Translations under genes and position numbers: made by a program
Part shown: in pieces, positions 9,112-18,120 of the stretch
Layout: each line of letters begins with the position of its first letter
How positions within the stretch are numbered: position 1 is the first letter of the stretch
Assembly: GCA_021648845.1 (NCBI GenBank)
Contig: JAKJHY010000008.1
Location: forward strand, 186,001 to 250,000
DNA length: 64,000 bases
DNA from: Mycobacterium sp. MBM
Lineage (GTDB): Bacteria > Actinomycetota > Actinomycetes > Mycobacteriales > Mycobacteriaceae
Reading direction: 5' to 3'
Notes under the pieces: generated by a model
The model's database searches: none
Told to the model about the DNA's origin: nothing
What the model saw: the letters and a program-made list of their open reading frames with translations, nothing else

Positions 9112-9134
9112 GTTAATGATAATCATTTTCAATA
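9112..9134. promoter_or_regulatory. Zur-type operator between COG0523 gene and znuA
   Basis: AATGATAATCATTTTCAATA is the best of the three boxes, with an ATGATAATCAT core palindrome. It lies next to the start of the minus-strand GTPase and 53 bases before the GTG of znuA. One dimer or dimer pair could repress both divergent promoters. Confidence 0.85.
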
Positions 9135-9186
9135 AGGATCGACACCCGGGGGTGCCCTTAGACCTGCAAACGGTTATCGTTGTCAC

Positions 9187-10209
9187 GTGACTTCGTATTC
9201 GGTTTCCGGTCGTGCCCGCCTGCTGGGCCTGGCCGCTGCCTTCGCCCTCCCGGTAGCTCTCGTTGCCTGTTCGGCCGACACCGACACTCCGGCCGCTGGC
9301 ACCGAGGCGGCGGGCGGGTGTCCGACGGCTCCTGTCGATGTGGTGGTCAGCGTCGACCAGTGGGGCGATATCGTCTCCCAACTGGGCGGAGACTGCGCCA
9401 AGGTCACCACGGTCGTCGCCAGTTCTGCCGTCGATCCGCACGATTTCGAGCCGGCCCCCAAGGACGCGGCGTTATTCGACAACGCTCGCTTGGTCGTCGT
9501 CAACGGGGGCCATTACGACGAGTGGGCCAGCAAGCTCGCCGCGAGTTCGGCACCCGACGCGCCGGTGATCAACGCGTTGGAGGCAAGCGGCGCCGAGGGG
9601 CACGAGGAGCACACCCACGAAGGTGAATCCCATGAGGGTGAGGCGCACGAGGGCGAGGCGCATGACCATGCAGGAGAACCGAACCCGCACGTGTGGTACA
9701 ACCCGGCCGCGGTCACCGCGGTCGCGGACGCGGTCACCGCTGAACTGAGTGAACTGGCCCCCGATGCCTCCGGGTACTTCCAGGAGCGCCGGGCCGCCTT
9801 CACCGAGTCGCTGAAACCGTACGACGACGTGATCGCGTCGATCAAGGACGAGGCTTCCGGCAAGACGTATGCCGCAACCGAGAGCGTTTTCGACGATATG
9901 GCTGCCGCGTTGGGCCTGCAGAACCGGACCCCCGCCGGCTACCAGGTGTCCTCGGCCAACGAGACGGACCCTTCCCCCGCCGACCTCGACGCCTTCCTGC
10001 GACTGCTCGCAGACAAAGGTGTCGATGTGCTGATCTACAACGTCCAGACCGAAGGGTCTGTCCCGCAGCAGATTCGAAGCGCGGCCGAGGCTGCAGGAGT
10101 TCCTGTCGTCGAGGTGACCGAGACCGTGCCTGCCGATTCGGACTCCTTCGAGGCATGGCAGGTCGGCCAACTCGACGCACTGGCCGCTGCGCTGGGTGTC
10201 GCACCCTGA
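9187..10209 (+). CDS. znuA: High-affinity zinc-binding lipoprotein ZnuA
   Basis: The product is 340 aa from a GTG. The lipoprotein signal ends at LVAC (Cys28). The mature part is a cluster A-I zinc-binding protein with DPHDFEP and NPHVWYNP motifs supplying His ligands. Between them lies a His/Glu-rich loop (near residues 138-158) built from HEGE-type repeats, typical of ZnuA and absent from the AztC at 2082. It delivers zinc to ZnuB. The gene begins the znuA-znuC-znuB operon, and a Zur box lies 53 bases upstream. Confidence 0.92.
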   Translation: MTSYSVSGRARLLGLAAAFALPVALVACSADTDTPAAGTEAAGGCPTAPVDVVVSVDQWGDIVSQLGGDCAKVTTVVASSAVDPHDFEPAPKDAALFDNARLVVVNGGHYDEWASKLAASSAPDAPVINALEASGAEGHEEHTHEGESHEGEAHEGEAHDHAGEPNPHVWYNPAAVTAVADAVTAELSELAPDASGYFQERRAAFTESLKPYDDVIASIKDEASGKTYAATESVFDDMAAALGLQNRTPAGYQVSSANETDPSPADLDAFLRLLADKGVDVLIYNVQTEGSVPQQIRSAAEAAGVPVVEVTETVPADSDSFEAWQVGQLDALAAALGVAP

Positions 10210-10982
10210 ACCAACCCTCGCCACCAGCGCTGACGTTCCGGGATGCCAGCGTCGTCCGGGGTGGCCGCACCATCTGGTCGCAAGCCAATTTCGACGTGCC
10301 CGCCGGTGGCGTCGTCGCGGTGATCGGCACTAACGGCTCCGGCAAGACCACGCTGCTACAGGTGGTGCTCGGCCAGATTCCCTGCGCCACCGGTCGGGTG
10401 GAGGTTTTCGGCAAACCCCCGGGCGTGCTCAACGATCGCATCGGATACGTGCCGCAGCATTATGCGGCGCTCACCGGGGAAGCGATCCGGGCCCGCGACG
10501 CCGTCACCCTCGGTCTGACCGGTCACCGCTGGGGTTTCGGGGCAGTCAGCCGTGAACAGCGAGGGCGGGTCGACGAGGCGCTCGCAGCGGTCGAGGCGAC
10601 CTCGATCGCCGAGAAGCGGCTTTCGCAGCTGTCCGGAGGGCAACGTCAACGGGTGGCGCTCGCCGAGGCGCTGGTGAGTCGGCCCCGACTGCTCATTCTC
10701 GACGAACCGCTGGCCTCGCTGGATCTGCGCAGCCAACACGAACTGGTGACGTTGATCAGCCGGGTCAACCGCGAGTTCGGGGTCACGGTGCTGGTGGTGG
10801 CGCACGATCTCAATCCGCTGCTGGCGATCCTGTCCGGTGCGATCTATCTGCTCGACGGGCACGCGCACTACGATTCCGTCGGCGGCGTCGTCGACGAGGA
10901 GTTGCTCACCCACCTCTATGGAACCGCCGTCGAGGTCGTGCACACTCCGCAAGGCGACCTTTATGTCCGGAGGCCCTCGTGA
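10155..10982 (+). CDS. znuC: Zinc ABC transporter ATP-binding protein ZnuC
   Basis: The ATPase has Walker A GTNGSGKTT, the Q-loop region YVPQHYAAL, signature LSGGQRQR, Walker B LLILDEPLASLD and the switch His in VAHD. The start is uncertain. The only ATG, at 10155, overlaps znuA by 55 bases and adds about 17 unconserved residues (275 aa total). A CTG at 10206 overlaps the znuA stop as CTGA and gives 258 aa beginning close to the conserved LTFRDASV segment. No ATG, GTG or TTG lies between them. The stop overlaps znuB by 4 bases. This is the only importer ATPase in the window, so it might also power the azt permease. Confidence 0.9.
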   Translation: MAGRPTRRTGRCAGCRTLNQPSPPALTFRDASVVRGGRTIWSQANFDVPAGGVVAVIGTNGSGKTTLLQVVLGQIPCATGRVEVFGKPPGVLNDRIGYVPQHYAALTGEAIRARDAVTLGLTGHRWGFGAVSREQRGRVDEALAAVEATSIAEKRLSQLSGGQRQRVALAEALVSRPRLLILDEPLASLDLRSQHELVTLISRVNREFGVTVLVVAHDLNPLLAILSGAIYLLDGHAHYDSVGGVVDEELLTHLYGTAVEVVHTPQGDLYVRRPS

Positions 10983-11845
10983 CGACGACCGTGCTGGCGC
11001 TGGGCTATCAGGACAATTGGTGGCAGATTCTGTCGTCGAACTTCATGCGCAACGCATTGCTCGGCGGCACCATCGTTGCCCTGGCCGCCGGGTTGATCGG
11101 CTATTTCGTGGTCGTGCGCAACACCTCGTTCGCCGCGCACGCACTGGCCCATATCGGACTTCCCGGTGCCACCGGGGCGGTGCTGGTGGGCGTGCCGGTC
11201 GCGCTTGGCCTTGGCGTCTTCTGCGTGGGTGGCGCGTTGGTCATCGGGGCGCTGGGGCGACGGGCGGCAGACCGAGAAGTGGCCACCGGCACGGTACTGG
11301 CCATGGCCACCGGTCTTGGTTTGCTGTTCAACTCGCTGGCCACCCGAAGCTCCAGCACCATGACCAATGTGTTGTTCGGCAACCTGCTGGCGATCACCGA
11401 CGAGCAGATCAGATCGTTTGCGGCACTGCTGGCCGTGCTCGCGCTCAGCATCGCGGTGATCTACCGGCCGTTGCTGTTCACATCCGTCAACGCGCAGGTC
11501 GCCGATGCCAGGGGGGTACCGGTGCGCGGCCTGTCCATCGTCTTCATGATTCTGCTCGGGTTGACCGTCACGATGGCAGTGCAGGCCGTCGGGACACTGT
11601 TGTTGTTCGCACTGGTCGTGACGCCCGCGGCGGCGGCGATCATGCTGACACCACGCCCTGCCCGCGCGATTGCGATCTCGACCGGCATCAGCCTGGCGGC
11701 GGTGTGGTTGGGGTTGGTGGTGGCGGCGATGTTCAACGCGCCACCGAGTTTCGTCATCGTCACGATTGCGTGTGGCGTATGGGCGGCGGTATGGGCCTCG
11801 GAGCGAGTCTTGCGGTCATCCGCGGAGCGCGTGCTGGTCACCTGA
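10979..11845 (+). CDS. znuB: Zinc ABC transporter permease ZnuB
   Basis: The product is 288 aa from a GTG overlapping the znuC stop (GTGA). It is an ABC-3 family permease with about eight hydrophobic helices and the conserved FAAHALAHIGLPGATGAVL segment near residue 50. It is the transmembrane channel for the ZnuA/ZnuC importer. It is paralogous to the N-terminal half of the protein at 88-2085 but ends normally, with no fused domain. Last gene of the znu operon. Confidence 0.9.
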   Translation: MTTTVLALGYQDNWWQILSSNFMRNALLGGTIVALAAGLIGYFVVVRNTSFAAHALAHIGLPGATGAVLVGVPVALGLGVFCVGGALVIGALGRRAADREVATGTVLAMATGLGLLFNSLATRSSSTMTNVLFGNLLAITDEQIRSFAALLAVLALSIAVIYRPLLFTSVNAQVADARGVPVRGLSIVFMILLGLTVTMAVQAVGTLLLFALVVTPAAAAIMLTPRPARAIAISTGISLAAVWLGLVVAAMFNAPPSFVIVTIACGVWAAVWASERVLRSSAERVLVT

Positions 11846-11901
11846 CGAAACGACGGCGGGTGCAAGTGCGCCCGGCGACGGCCGTCGGCTAACGTCCAAC
11901 C

Positions 11902-13002
11902 ATGGCCAGGTCTCCCGAACCCCGACGGAGGGCGACGCTGGCCTCGCTGGCCGCGGAACTGAACGTATCGCGCACCACCATCTCCAACGCCTACAACCGG
12001 CCCGATCAGCTTTCGGCCGAGCTGCGCGAGCGGGTGCTCGCCGCGGCGAAGGAGCTGGGCTACCCCGGCCCCGACCCGGTCGCCAGGTCGCTGCGTACCC
12101 GGCGGGCCGGGGCGGTCGGTCTGATGATCACCGAGCCGCTGAACTATGCGTTCAGCGACCCGGCCGCCCTGGAATTCGTTGCCGGACTGGCCGAGTCATG
12201 TGAGGAGGCCGGGCAGGGACTGCTGCTTGTGGCGGCCGGTCCCAATCGCAGCATCGACGACGGGTCGGCCGCGGTGCTCTCGGCGGGGGTCGACGGGTTC
12301 GTCGTCTACTCGGCCTCCGACGACGACCCCTACCTGCCGGTGCTGCTGCAACGCCACCTCCCGATCGTGGTGGTGGACCAGCCCATGGACGTGCCGGGTG
12401 CGTCCAGGGTCTGTATCGACGACCGCGCGGCGATGCGAGAGCTCGCCGAACACGTTGTGGCCCTTGGTCATCGTGAGATCGGTTTGCTGACCATGCGGTT
12501 GGGGCGGGAGTGGCCGCATGAGAGCACCACGCCGATGGTTGCCGATCCGCAACGGTTGACCTCACCGCACTTTCACGTCCAGCGTGAGCGTGTGCGCGGT
12601 GTGTACGACGCGATGAGTGCGGCCGGGCTGGATCCGGCCGCGGTGACCGTGGTGGAGAGCTACGAACACCTTCCGCAGTCAGGTGGCGAGGCGGCCGAGG
12701 TCGCGTTGGCCGCGAATCCGCGTATCACCGCGCTGATGTGCACCGCCGATGTGCTGGCGCTCTCGGCGATGGACTATCTGCGCGCGCACGGCATCTTCGT
12801 GCCGGGGCAGCTGACCGTCACCGGGTTCGACGGGGTGCCCGAGGCCTTGGCGCGCGGCCTCACCACGGTTACCCAGCCCAGCATCGAGAAGGGCCGCCGC
12901 GCCGGGGATCTGCTGCACGCTCCACCGCGCTCGGGTCTTCCGGTCGTCGAAACGCTGTCCACCGAGGTGGTCCGCGGTCGCACCTCCGGCCCGCCCGCCT
13001 AG
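11902..13002 (+). CDS. LacI family transcriptional regulator
   Basis: The product is 366 aa. An N-terminal LacI helix-turn-helix (TLASLAAELNVSRTTISNAYN, about residues 15-35) is followed by a periplasmic-binding-protein-like effector domain with TGFDGVPEAL near the end. A LacI-type gene also sits next to kstR in M. tuberculosis (Rv3575c), so this is probably its orthologue. The effector is unknown; sugars or nucleosides are usual. The stop overlaps the end of the convergent methyltransferase by 4 bases. Confidence 0.85.
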   Translation: MARSPEPRRRATLASLAAELNVSRTTISNAYNRPDQLSAELRERVLAAAKELGYPGPDPVARSLRTRRAGAVGLMITEPLNYAFSDPAALEFVAGLAESCEEAGQGLLLVAAGPNRSIDDGSAAVLSAGVDGFVVYSASDDDPYLPVLLQRHLPIVVVDQPMDVPGASRVCIDDRAAMRELAEHVVALGHREIGLLTMRLGREWPHESTTPMVADPQRLTSPHFHVQRERVRGVYDAMSAAGLDPAAVTVVESYEHLPQSGGEAAEVALAANPRITALMCTADVLALSAMDYLRAHGIFVPGQLTVTGFDGVPEALARGLTTVTQPSIEKGRRAGDLLHAPPRSGLPVVETLSTEVVRGRTSGPPA

Positions 13003-13625
13003 CGCGTGCGCCGGGCCAAGAGCACATCGTCGTGGGTGTGCTGGCCGTCCGCACCGGCGGGGACCGGGCGCAACCGGCGCCGGTCGACGGTGACCTCCCA
13101 GTTCGCGTCGAACAGCGCCGCGACATCGTCGTGCAGCAGGTAGGCGGCCGGATCGAATCCGTGCGCTTTGGCCAGTTCGACGTCGATATCGGCGTGGTGG
13201 ACCACCAGCAGCAGACCGCCGGGCGCAACGGCGCCCAGCAGGGCGCGCTCGGCGTCGCGGCCCGGTGAGTGCAGCAGCGCCGGATAGTGCGCGGTGACCA
13301 GATCGAACCCACCGTCGGGTAGGTCCAGATCCTCCAGGCGGGACCGAACCCAGGTCACCGTGACCCCCGCCCGCTCGGCCGCCGCCGCGGCGTGCTCCAG
13401 CGCCACCCCGGAGACGTCGATGGCGGTGACATCCCAGCCCTGGCCGGCCAGCCACACCGCGTCGGCGCCGGCACCGCACCCGATATCCAGCGCCGAACCC
13501 GTTGGTCGTCCGGTGATCTCGGCGGTCACGGCGGGGTTGGGGCGTAGTCCCGGTAGCTGATCGAGGAAGGAGTTGTAGCGCTTATCCCACTCGTCGAACA
13601 GGGCGTGTGTCGGCATCTCGGTCAT
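12999..13625 (-). CDS. Class I SAM-dependent methyltransferase
   Basis: The product is 208 aa when started at the ATG at 13625 (MTEMPTHALFDEWDKRY); a longer open frame adds 12 poor residues. The SAM-binding motif I is ALDIGCGAGADA, followed by VTAIDVSGVAL and FDLVTAHY. The fold and length match small-molecule or thiopurine/tellurite-type methyltransferases. The substrate cannot be told. It lies 36 bases downstream of otsB on the same strand. Confidence 0.75.
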   Translation of the reverse strand: MTEMPTHALFDEWDKRYNSFLDQLPGLRPNPAVTAEITGRPTGSALDIGCGAGADAVWLAGQGWDVTAIDVSGVALEHAAAAAERAGVTVTWVRSRLEDLDLPDGGFDLVTAHYPALLHSPGRDAERALLGAVAPGGLLLVVHHADIDVELAKAHGFDPAAYLLHDDVAALFDANWEVTVDRRRLRPVPAGADGQHTHDDVLLARRTR

Positions 13626-13661
13626 GGCACCAGAATGCGCGGCGCCATGGCCTGCGAGCAA

Positions 13662-14453
13662 TCAACGTTGCTGATCAGGCAAGCGGGCGTCGACCAGGTA
13701 GCGCAGTACCGTCGTCACATCCGCGGGCGCGTCGACGCGGAAACCGGCCAGCGTGTCCCCGGGACCGACCTTGATGCCGACATCACCGTCGCGCATCCGC
13801 CGGAACGCCTTCTCGTCGGTGACGTCATCACCGAGAAACACCACCGCCGTTGCCGCACAACGGTTCCGCAGGATATCGACCGCCTCGCCCTTGTCGGTGA
13901 CGATCACCGCGAACTCCAGCACCGCCTTGCCCTCGGTGATGTGCGCATCCCAGGACTCGGCGGCCGCGCGGGCCAGGGCCAGTGCCGCCGCACCGTCGGC
14001 CTCGGAGGCGTTGCGCACATGCAGCGCGACGCTGGCGGGCTTGGTCTCGACCGTCACACCGGGACGGCCCGCCGCAATGGAATTCAGCGTCTCGGTGATG
14101 TCACCCAACAGCGCGGTGTCGATCTCGTGAGCGAAGCCGGGCACATTCCCCGAGCCGCTGCGCTCCAGCCCGCCGGTGTCGAACTCCGCGCCGTGGCTGC
14201 CGACCGCCTGCACCGCCGCCGACATCCCGGACAGCTCGCGCAATACCGACAGCGCCCGACCCGAGATCAGGGCCGCGACCGTATCCGGTAGCGCGGCGAG
14301 TTCCTCGAGTGCCGCGGCGGCCTCCGGTATCGGTCGCGCGTCGGCAGGGTTGCTGACGATCGGCGCCAGCGTGCCGTCGAAATCGGAGGTGACGAGCAGG
14401 CGTGGGGTGGCCGCAGCGCGGGTGAGTGCGCGCCGCAGGGCGTCTTCGAGCAC
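13662..14453 (-). CDS. otsB: Trehalose-6-phosphate phosphatase
   Basis: The product is 263 aa from a GTG at 14453, which places it four bases after the kstR stop with a purine-rich GAAGG upstream; the longer frame into kstR is not credible. HAD-superfamily motif I is SDFDGTLAP (Asp24 and Asp26), motif II lies in ALISGR, and motif III/IV residues are in FLGDDVTDEKAF. The enzyme removes phosphate from trehalose-6-phosphate, the last step of the OtsA/OtsB route. No otsA is present here, so it acts with a distant synthase. It is probably co-transcribed with kstR. Confidence 0.87.
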   Translation of the reverse strand: MLEDALRRALTRAAATPRLLVTSDFDGTLAPIVSNPADARPIPEAAAALEELAALPDTVAALISGRALSVLRELSGMSAAVQAVGSHGAEFDTGGLERSGSGNVPGFAHEIDTALLGDITETLNSIAAGRPGVTVETKPASVALHVRNASEADGAAALALARAAAESWDAHITEGKAVLEFAVIVTDKGEAVDILRNRCAATAVVFLGDDVTDEKAFRRMRDGDVGIKVGPGDTLAGFRVDAPADVTTVLRYLVDARLPDQQR

Positions 14454-14457
14454 GCCT

Positions 14458-15120
14458 TCAGACCTTAGGTTGTTCCCCGTCGCCGATGAGCAACCGCACC
14501 GCCAGATCGAGTCGCTTGGCGACATCGGTGGCCGACGCACGCCGCGTCAGCCAGGCCAGCAGGTTGGACAACCAGACATCGGAGATCACCCGGGCGATGT
14601 GGTACTGATCCTCGGTGGGCTCGCCGTCGCTCATCGCACGGGCGAACATCGAATCCATCAACTTGCCGACGTGGTCGACCTCGCCCGCGGCGGACGCGTC
14701 GGCGAAGACGAAGGCGCGCGTCATGGCCTCGGTGAGCAGCGGATTGCGCTGCATCGAACGGTTCAACCGGCCGACCATGATGTTGAGTCGCTCGTATGGG
14801 GTCCCGCCGGTCAGGGTGGCGCGATCGGTCTTGGCGTCGATGCGTTCGAACTCACGGCCCAGGGCGGACACCAGCAGGTGCACCTTGGACGGGAAGTACC
14901 GGTACAGGGTGCCGACCGCGACATCGGCGCGTTCGGCCACCGCCCGCATCTGGACAGCCTCGTAGCCACCCTTGGAGGCGATGGCCAGGGTGGCGTCCAG
15001 GATGCGCTTGCGACGTTCGCGTTGCGCTTCGGAGCCCAGCTCGGATTCGGAGAGAACCGCCACGGCCATCACCTGACGGGGTGAGTCAGAACCCGATCCG
15101 GGTTGTGCAGGCGACGACAT
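14458..15120 (-). CDS. kstR: TetR-family repressor of cholesterol catabolism KstR
   Basis: The product is 220 aa. The sequence is near-identical to M. tuberculosis KstR (Rv3574) as I recall it, including QMRAVAERADVAVGTLYRYF for the DNA-binding helices and an ISDVWLSNLLAWLTRR C-terminal helix. The extra N-terminus before MAVAVLSESELG may mean that the real start is at 15069. KstR represses the sterol regulon and is released by steroid CoA thioesters. It diverges from fadE34, with a perfect KstR site at 15265-15278 in between. It may autoregulate through that site. Confidence 0.95.
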   Translation of the reverse strand: MSSPAQPGSGSDSPRQVMAVAVLSESELGSEAQRERRKRILDATLAIASKGGYEAVQMRAVAERADVAVGTLYRYFPSKVHLLVSALGREFERIDAKTDRATLTGGTPYERLNIMVGRLNRSMQRNPLLTEAMTRAFVFADASAAGEVDHVGKLMDSMFARAMSDGEPTEDQYHIARVISDVWLSNLLAWLTRRASATDVAKRLDLAVRLLIGDGEQPKV

Positions 15121-15264
15121 GTGACGGACAGCTCCTTCGTGATGCGCTTAGGGGGAAAACGATACGCATGCCGACGGTTGATCGCTCACCTCCCCACTCC
15201 AAGATCACAGCGGCGCGTCGTGGCTGTGACCGTGGTCGACTTGACGCCCGCGCGCTGGCACTAT

Positions 15265-15278
15265 TAGAACACGTTCTA
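15265..15278. promoter_or_regulatory. KstR operator upstream of fadE34
   Basis: TAGAACACGTTCTA fits the KstR consensus TnnAACnnGTTnnA exactly and is nearly palindromic in its flanks. It lies 42 bases before the fadE34 GTG and 145 bases from the kstR start. The intergenic region 15121-15320 shows nothing else clear. Confidence 0.92.
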
Positions 15279-15320
15279 GTGGGAAGCGGAGTCTTCTCAC
15301 CCAATGGCGAGGAGTTACCG

Positions 15321-17462
15321 GTGTCCGTGTTGTCTGTGCAGACCGACACATCCGATGAGTCTGCGGCCCGTGAGCTGGTCCGTAGCTGGGCTACGAGCTC
15401 CGGAGCGATCGAGGCGACCCGCAAGGTGGAACTCGGTGACCCCGACGCCTGGCGGGGTCCGTACACCGGTTTCGGCCAACTAGGGGCATTCGGTGTGGCA
15501 GTCCCCGAGGACTTCGGTGGGGCGGGCAGCACGGTCACCGACCTGCTGGCCATGGTCGACGAGGCCGCCGCCGCCCTGGTCCCCGGTCCGCTGGCCAGCA
15601 CCGCGCTGGCCACGCTGGTCGTCGACGATCCCGCCGTGCTGGAGGCGCTGGCCGCCGGTGAGCGCAGCGCCGGTATCGCGCTGGAATCCGACATCACCTT
15701 CGACGCGGGTACCGCAACCGGGACCGCGCCGTTCGTCCTGGGCGCGGATGCGGCCGGTGTCCTGGTCCTGCCCGCCTCGGCAGGTTGGTTGCTGGTGGAT
15801 GCCGCCGCCGACGGTGTGACGATCGAACCGCTGCAGGCCACCGACTTCTCCCGCCCGCTGGCCCGGGTGGTGCTCACCGGCGCTCCCGCCGTGGTGCTGG
15901 AGGCCCCCGGGCAGCGGGTCACCGATCTGATCGCCACCGTGCTGGCCGCCGAGGCCGCCGGGCTGGCCCGCTGGTTGCTGGACACCGCCAACGAGTACGC
16001 CAAAGTGCGCGAGCAGTTCGGCAAGCCGATCGGCAGCTTCCAGGCGGTCAAGCACATGTGCGCCGAGATGCTGCTGCGCAGCCAGCAGGCCGCGGTGGCC
16101 GCCGCCGATGCCGCATCGGCCGCCGCCGGTGATGACGCCGAACAACTCTCCATCGCCGCCGCGGTGGCCGCCGCCATCGGCATCGAGGCCGCCAAGAAGA
16201 ACGCCAGGGACTGCATCCAGGTGCTCGGCGGAATCGGCATCACGTGGGAGCACGACGCGCATCTGTACATGCGCCGGGCGTACGCGGTGGCGCAGTTCCT
16301 GGGTGGACAGTCCCGGTGGCTACGCCGCACCGTGGAACTCACCCGTGCCGGTGTCCGCAGACAGCTGCATGTCGACATCGGCGCCAGCCTCGCCGACGCC
16401 GACCTGGTGCGCGCCGAGATCGCCGCTGCCGCAGCGAAGATCGCCGAGCTGCCCGAGGAAGACCGCCAGCGCGCGCTGGCCGAGTCCGGGCTGCTGGCGC
16501 CGCACTGGCCCAAACCGTACGGCCGTGACGCGACCCCGGCCGAGCAGCTGGTGATCGACGAGGAACTGAACGCCGCGGGTGTGGTGCGCCCCGACATCTC
16601 GATCGGCTGGTGGGCCGCGCCGACCATCCTGGCGGCGGGCACCCCGGAGCAGATCGACCGGTTCATCCCGGGCACGCTCACCGGCGACATCTACTGGTGC
16701 CAGTTGTTCTCCGAGCCGGGCGCCGGATCGGATCTCGCCGCCCTGCGAACCAAAGCCGTTCGTACCGAGCGGGATGGCAGGGCCGGTTGGAGCCTGACCG
16801 GCCAGAAGGTGTGGACCTCGAATGCGCACCGCGCCAACTGGGGCATCTGCCTTGCCAGAACGAACCCCGACGCTCCGAAACACAAGGGCATCACCTACTT
16901 CCTGGTCGAGATGGACTCGCCCGGCATCGATATCCGGCCGCTGCGGGAAATCACCGGGGAGGCCTTGTTCAACGAGGTGTTCTTCGACGACCTGTTCGTG
17001 CCCGATGAGCTGGTGGTGGGTGACGTCGACGGCGGATGGCCGCTGGCGCGCACCACGCTGGCCAACGAGCGGGTCGCGATCGCCGCCGGTGGGGCATTGG
17101 ACAAGGGCATGGAGCACCTGCTCGAGGTGATCGGGGATCGCGAGCTCGACGGTGCGGAGGCCGACCGGCTGGGAACGTTGATCATTGCGGCACAGGTGGG
17201 TTCGCTGCTGGACCAGCTGATCGCGCGGCTGGCCGTCGGCGGCAACGATCCGGGTGCGCCCTCGAGCGTGCGCAAGCTGATCGGGGTGCGGTACCGCCAG
17301 GGCTTGGCCGAGACGGTGATGGACTTCCTCGACGGTGCGGGCATCGTCGACTCGCCTGATGTGCGCTACTTCCTGAACACCCGCTGCCTGTCCATCGCGG
17401 GCGGGACCGAGCAGATCCTGCTCACGCTGGCGGGGGAGCGGCTGCTGGGGCTGCCGCGCTGA
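15321..17462 (+). CDS. fadE34: Steroid acyl-CoA dehydrogenase FadE34 (two-domain)
   Basis: The product is 713 aa from a GTG at 15321 with GGAG seven bases upstream; M. tuberculosis FadE34 is 711 aa. Two tandem acyl-CoA dehydrogenase domains are seen: one at about 1-345, with EQFGKPIGSFQAVKH and GGIGITWEHDAHLYMRR, and one at about 360-713, with FSEPGAGSDLAALRT, GQKVWTSNAH and a C-terminal GGTEQILLTLAGERLLGLPR. In mycobacteria it dehydrogenates the C24 cholesterol side-chain CoA ester. The KstR box is just upstream. The last 41 bases overlap the convergent TetR gene. Confidence 0.92.
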   Translation: MSVLSVQTDTSDESAARELVRSWATSSGAIEATRKVELGDPDAWRGPYTGFGQLGAFGVAVPEDFGGAGSTVTDLLAMVDEAAAALVPGPLASTALATLVVDDPAVLEALAAGERSAGIALESDITFDAGTATGTAPFVLGADAAGVLVLPASAGWLLVDAAADGVTIEPLQATDFSRPLARVVLTGAPAVVLEAPGQRVTDLIATVLAAEAAGLARWLLDTANEYAKVREQFGKPIGSFQAVKHMCAEMLLRSQQAAVAAADAASAAAGDDAEQLSIAAAVAAAIGIEAAKKNARDCIQVLGGIGITWEHDAHLYMRRAYAVAQFLGGQSRWLRRTVELTRAGVRRQLHVDIGASLADADLVRAEIAAAAAKIAELPEEDRQRALAESGLLAPHWPKPYGRDATPAEQLVIDEELNAAGVVRPDISIGWWAAPTILAAGTPEQIDRFIPGTLTGDIYWCQLFSEPGAGSDLAALRTKAVRTERDGRAGWSLTGQKVWTSNAHRANWGICLARTNPDAPKHKGITYFLVEMDSPGIDIRPLREITGEALFNEVFFDDLFVPDELVVGDVDGGWPLARTTLANERVAIAAGGALDKGMEHLLEVIGDRELDGAEADRLGTLIIAAQVGSLLDQLIARLAVGGNDPGAPSSVRKLIGVRYRQGLAETVMDFLDGAGIVDSPDVRYFLNTRCLSIAGGTEQILLTLAGERLLGLPR

Positions 17463-18060
17463 GATAGCCCGTCAGCAGCCGAACCACCTCGTCCTCGAGC
17501 TGTGCGACATCCACCGGCGCCGCAATGAGCCGGTGCACAAGCGATTCCACGGTGGCGATGGTCAGCCGGGCTGCGAACTCCGGGTCGGCCACCGTGACCT
17601 CGGGGTGGTGGCGCAGCAGTTCGGTGACAGCCGCGACGCCGCGCGCCTCGGCGGCCCGCAAACGGGCGAGCAGAGCCGCCGAGCGTGGTGCCTCCTCGAA
17701 CAAGACCCGGTGCAATGCGCGGTCTTCGCGGTGATTATCGATGGCGGCCCGCACGAACAGCCGCACCAGATCGTCGAGCGCCTCGGGGAGGCCGCCGCGC
17801 AATCGTTCGGCCAGCAGGTTGGTGCCGGCATCGATATGGGCGTCGGTCAACGCGGCGAGGATGGCGTCCTTGTTCGGAAAGTATTGGTACAGCGAACCGA
17901 TGGACACGTCCGCCGCGGCCGCGATGCGATTGGTGGTGCCTGCGGCGTACCCGTGCCTGCTGAAAACGCGAGCAGCCGCATCCAGGATGTCGTCGCGGGT
18001 TTGGGCGGAACGCTGCTGTCGCGGCTGCTTACGGGCACGAAACCGGTCGGTGGGTGCCAT
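17422..18060 (-). CDS. TetR family transcriptional regulator
   Basis: The product is 212 aa when started at the ATG at 18060 (MAPTDRFRARKQ); the frame extends further but without a convincing start. The N-terminal HTH is typical: RDDILDAAARVFSRHGYAAGTTNRIAAAADVSIGSLYQYF. The C-terminal ligand domain is not recognisable. Its 3' end overlaps fadE34 by 41 bases, and it is divergent from a small SRPBCC gene. Its target is unknown; no clear palindrome was found in the 60-base divergent gap. Confidence 0.82.
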   Translation of the reverse strand: MAPTDRFRARKQPRQQRSAQTRDDILDAAARVFSRHGYAAGTTNRIAAAADVSIGSLYQYFPNKDAILAALTDAHIDAGTNLLAERLRGGLPEALDDLVRLFVRAAIDNHREDRALHRVLFEEAPRSAALLARLRAAEARGVAAVTELLRHHPEVTVADPEFAARLTIATVESLVHRLIAAPVDVAQLEDEVVRLLTGYLSAAAPAAAPPPA

Positions 18061-18120
18061 ATCGCCTCCGTGCCGTGAAAACGAGTAGTCAGAGGCTCTT
18101 CGGGTGCTCAGACTTATCGC

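Noticed and set aside
9146..9157. Small CACCC-GG-GGGTG palindrome before znuA
   Set aside because: It is a short GC palindrome expected by chance; the Zur box explains regulation.
15086..16690. 534-codon open frame opposite fadE34
   Set aside because: It is a low-complexity Ser/Ala/Arg shadow of the conserved dehydrogenase.
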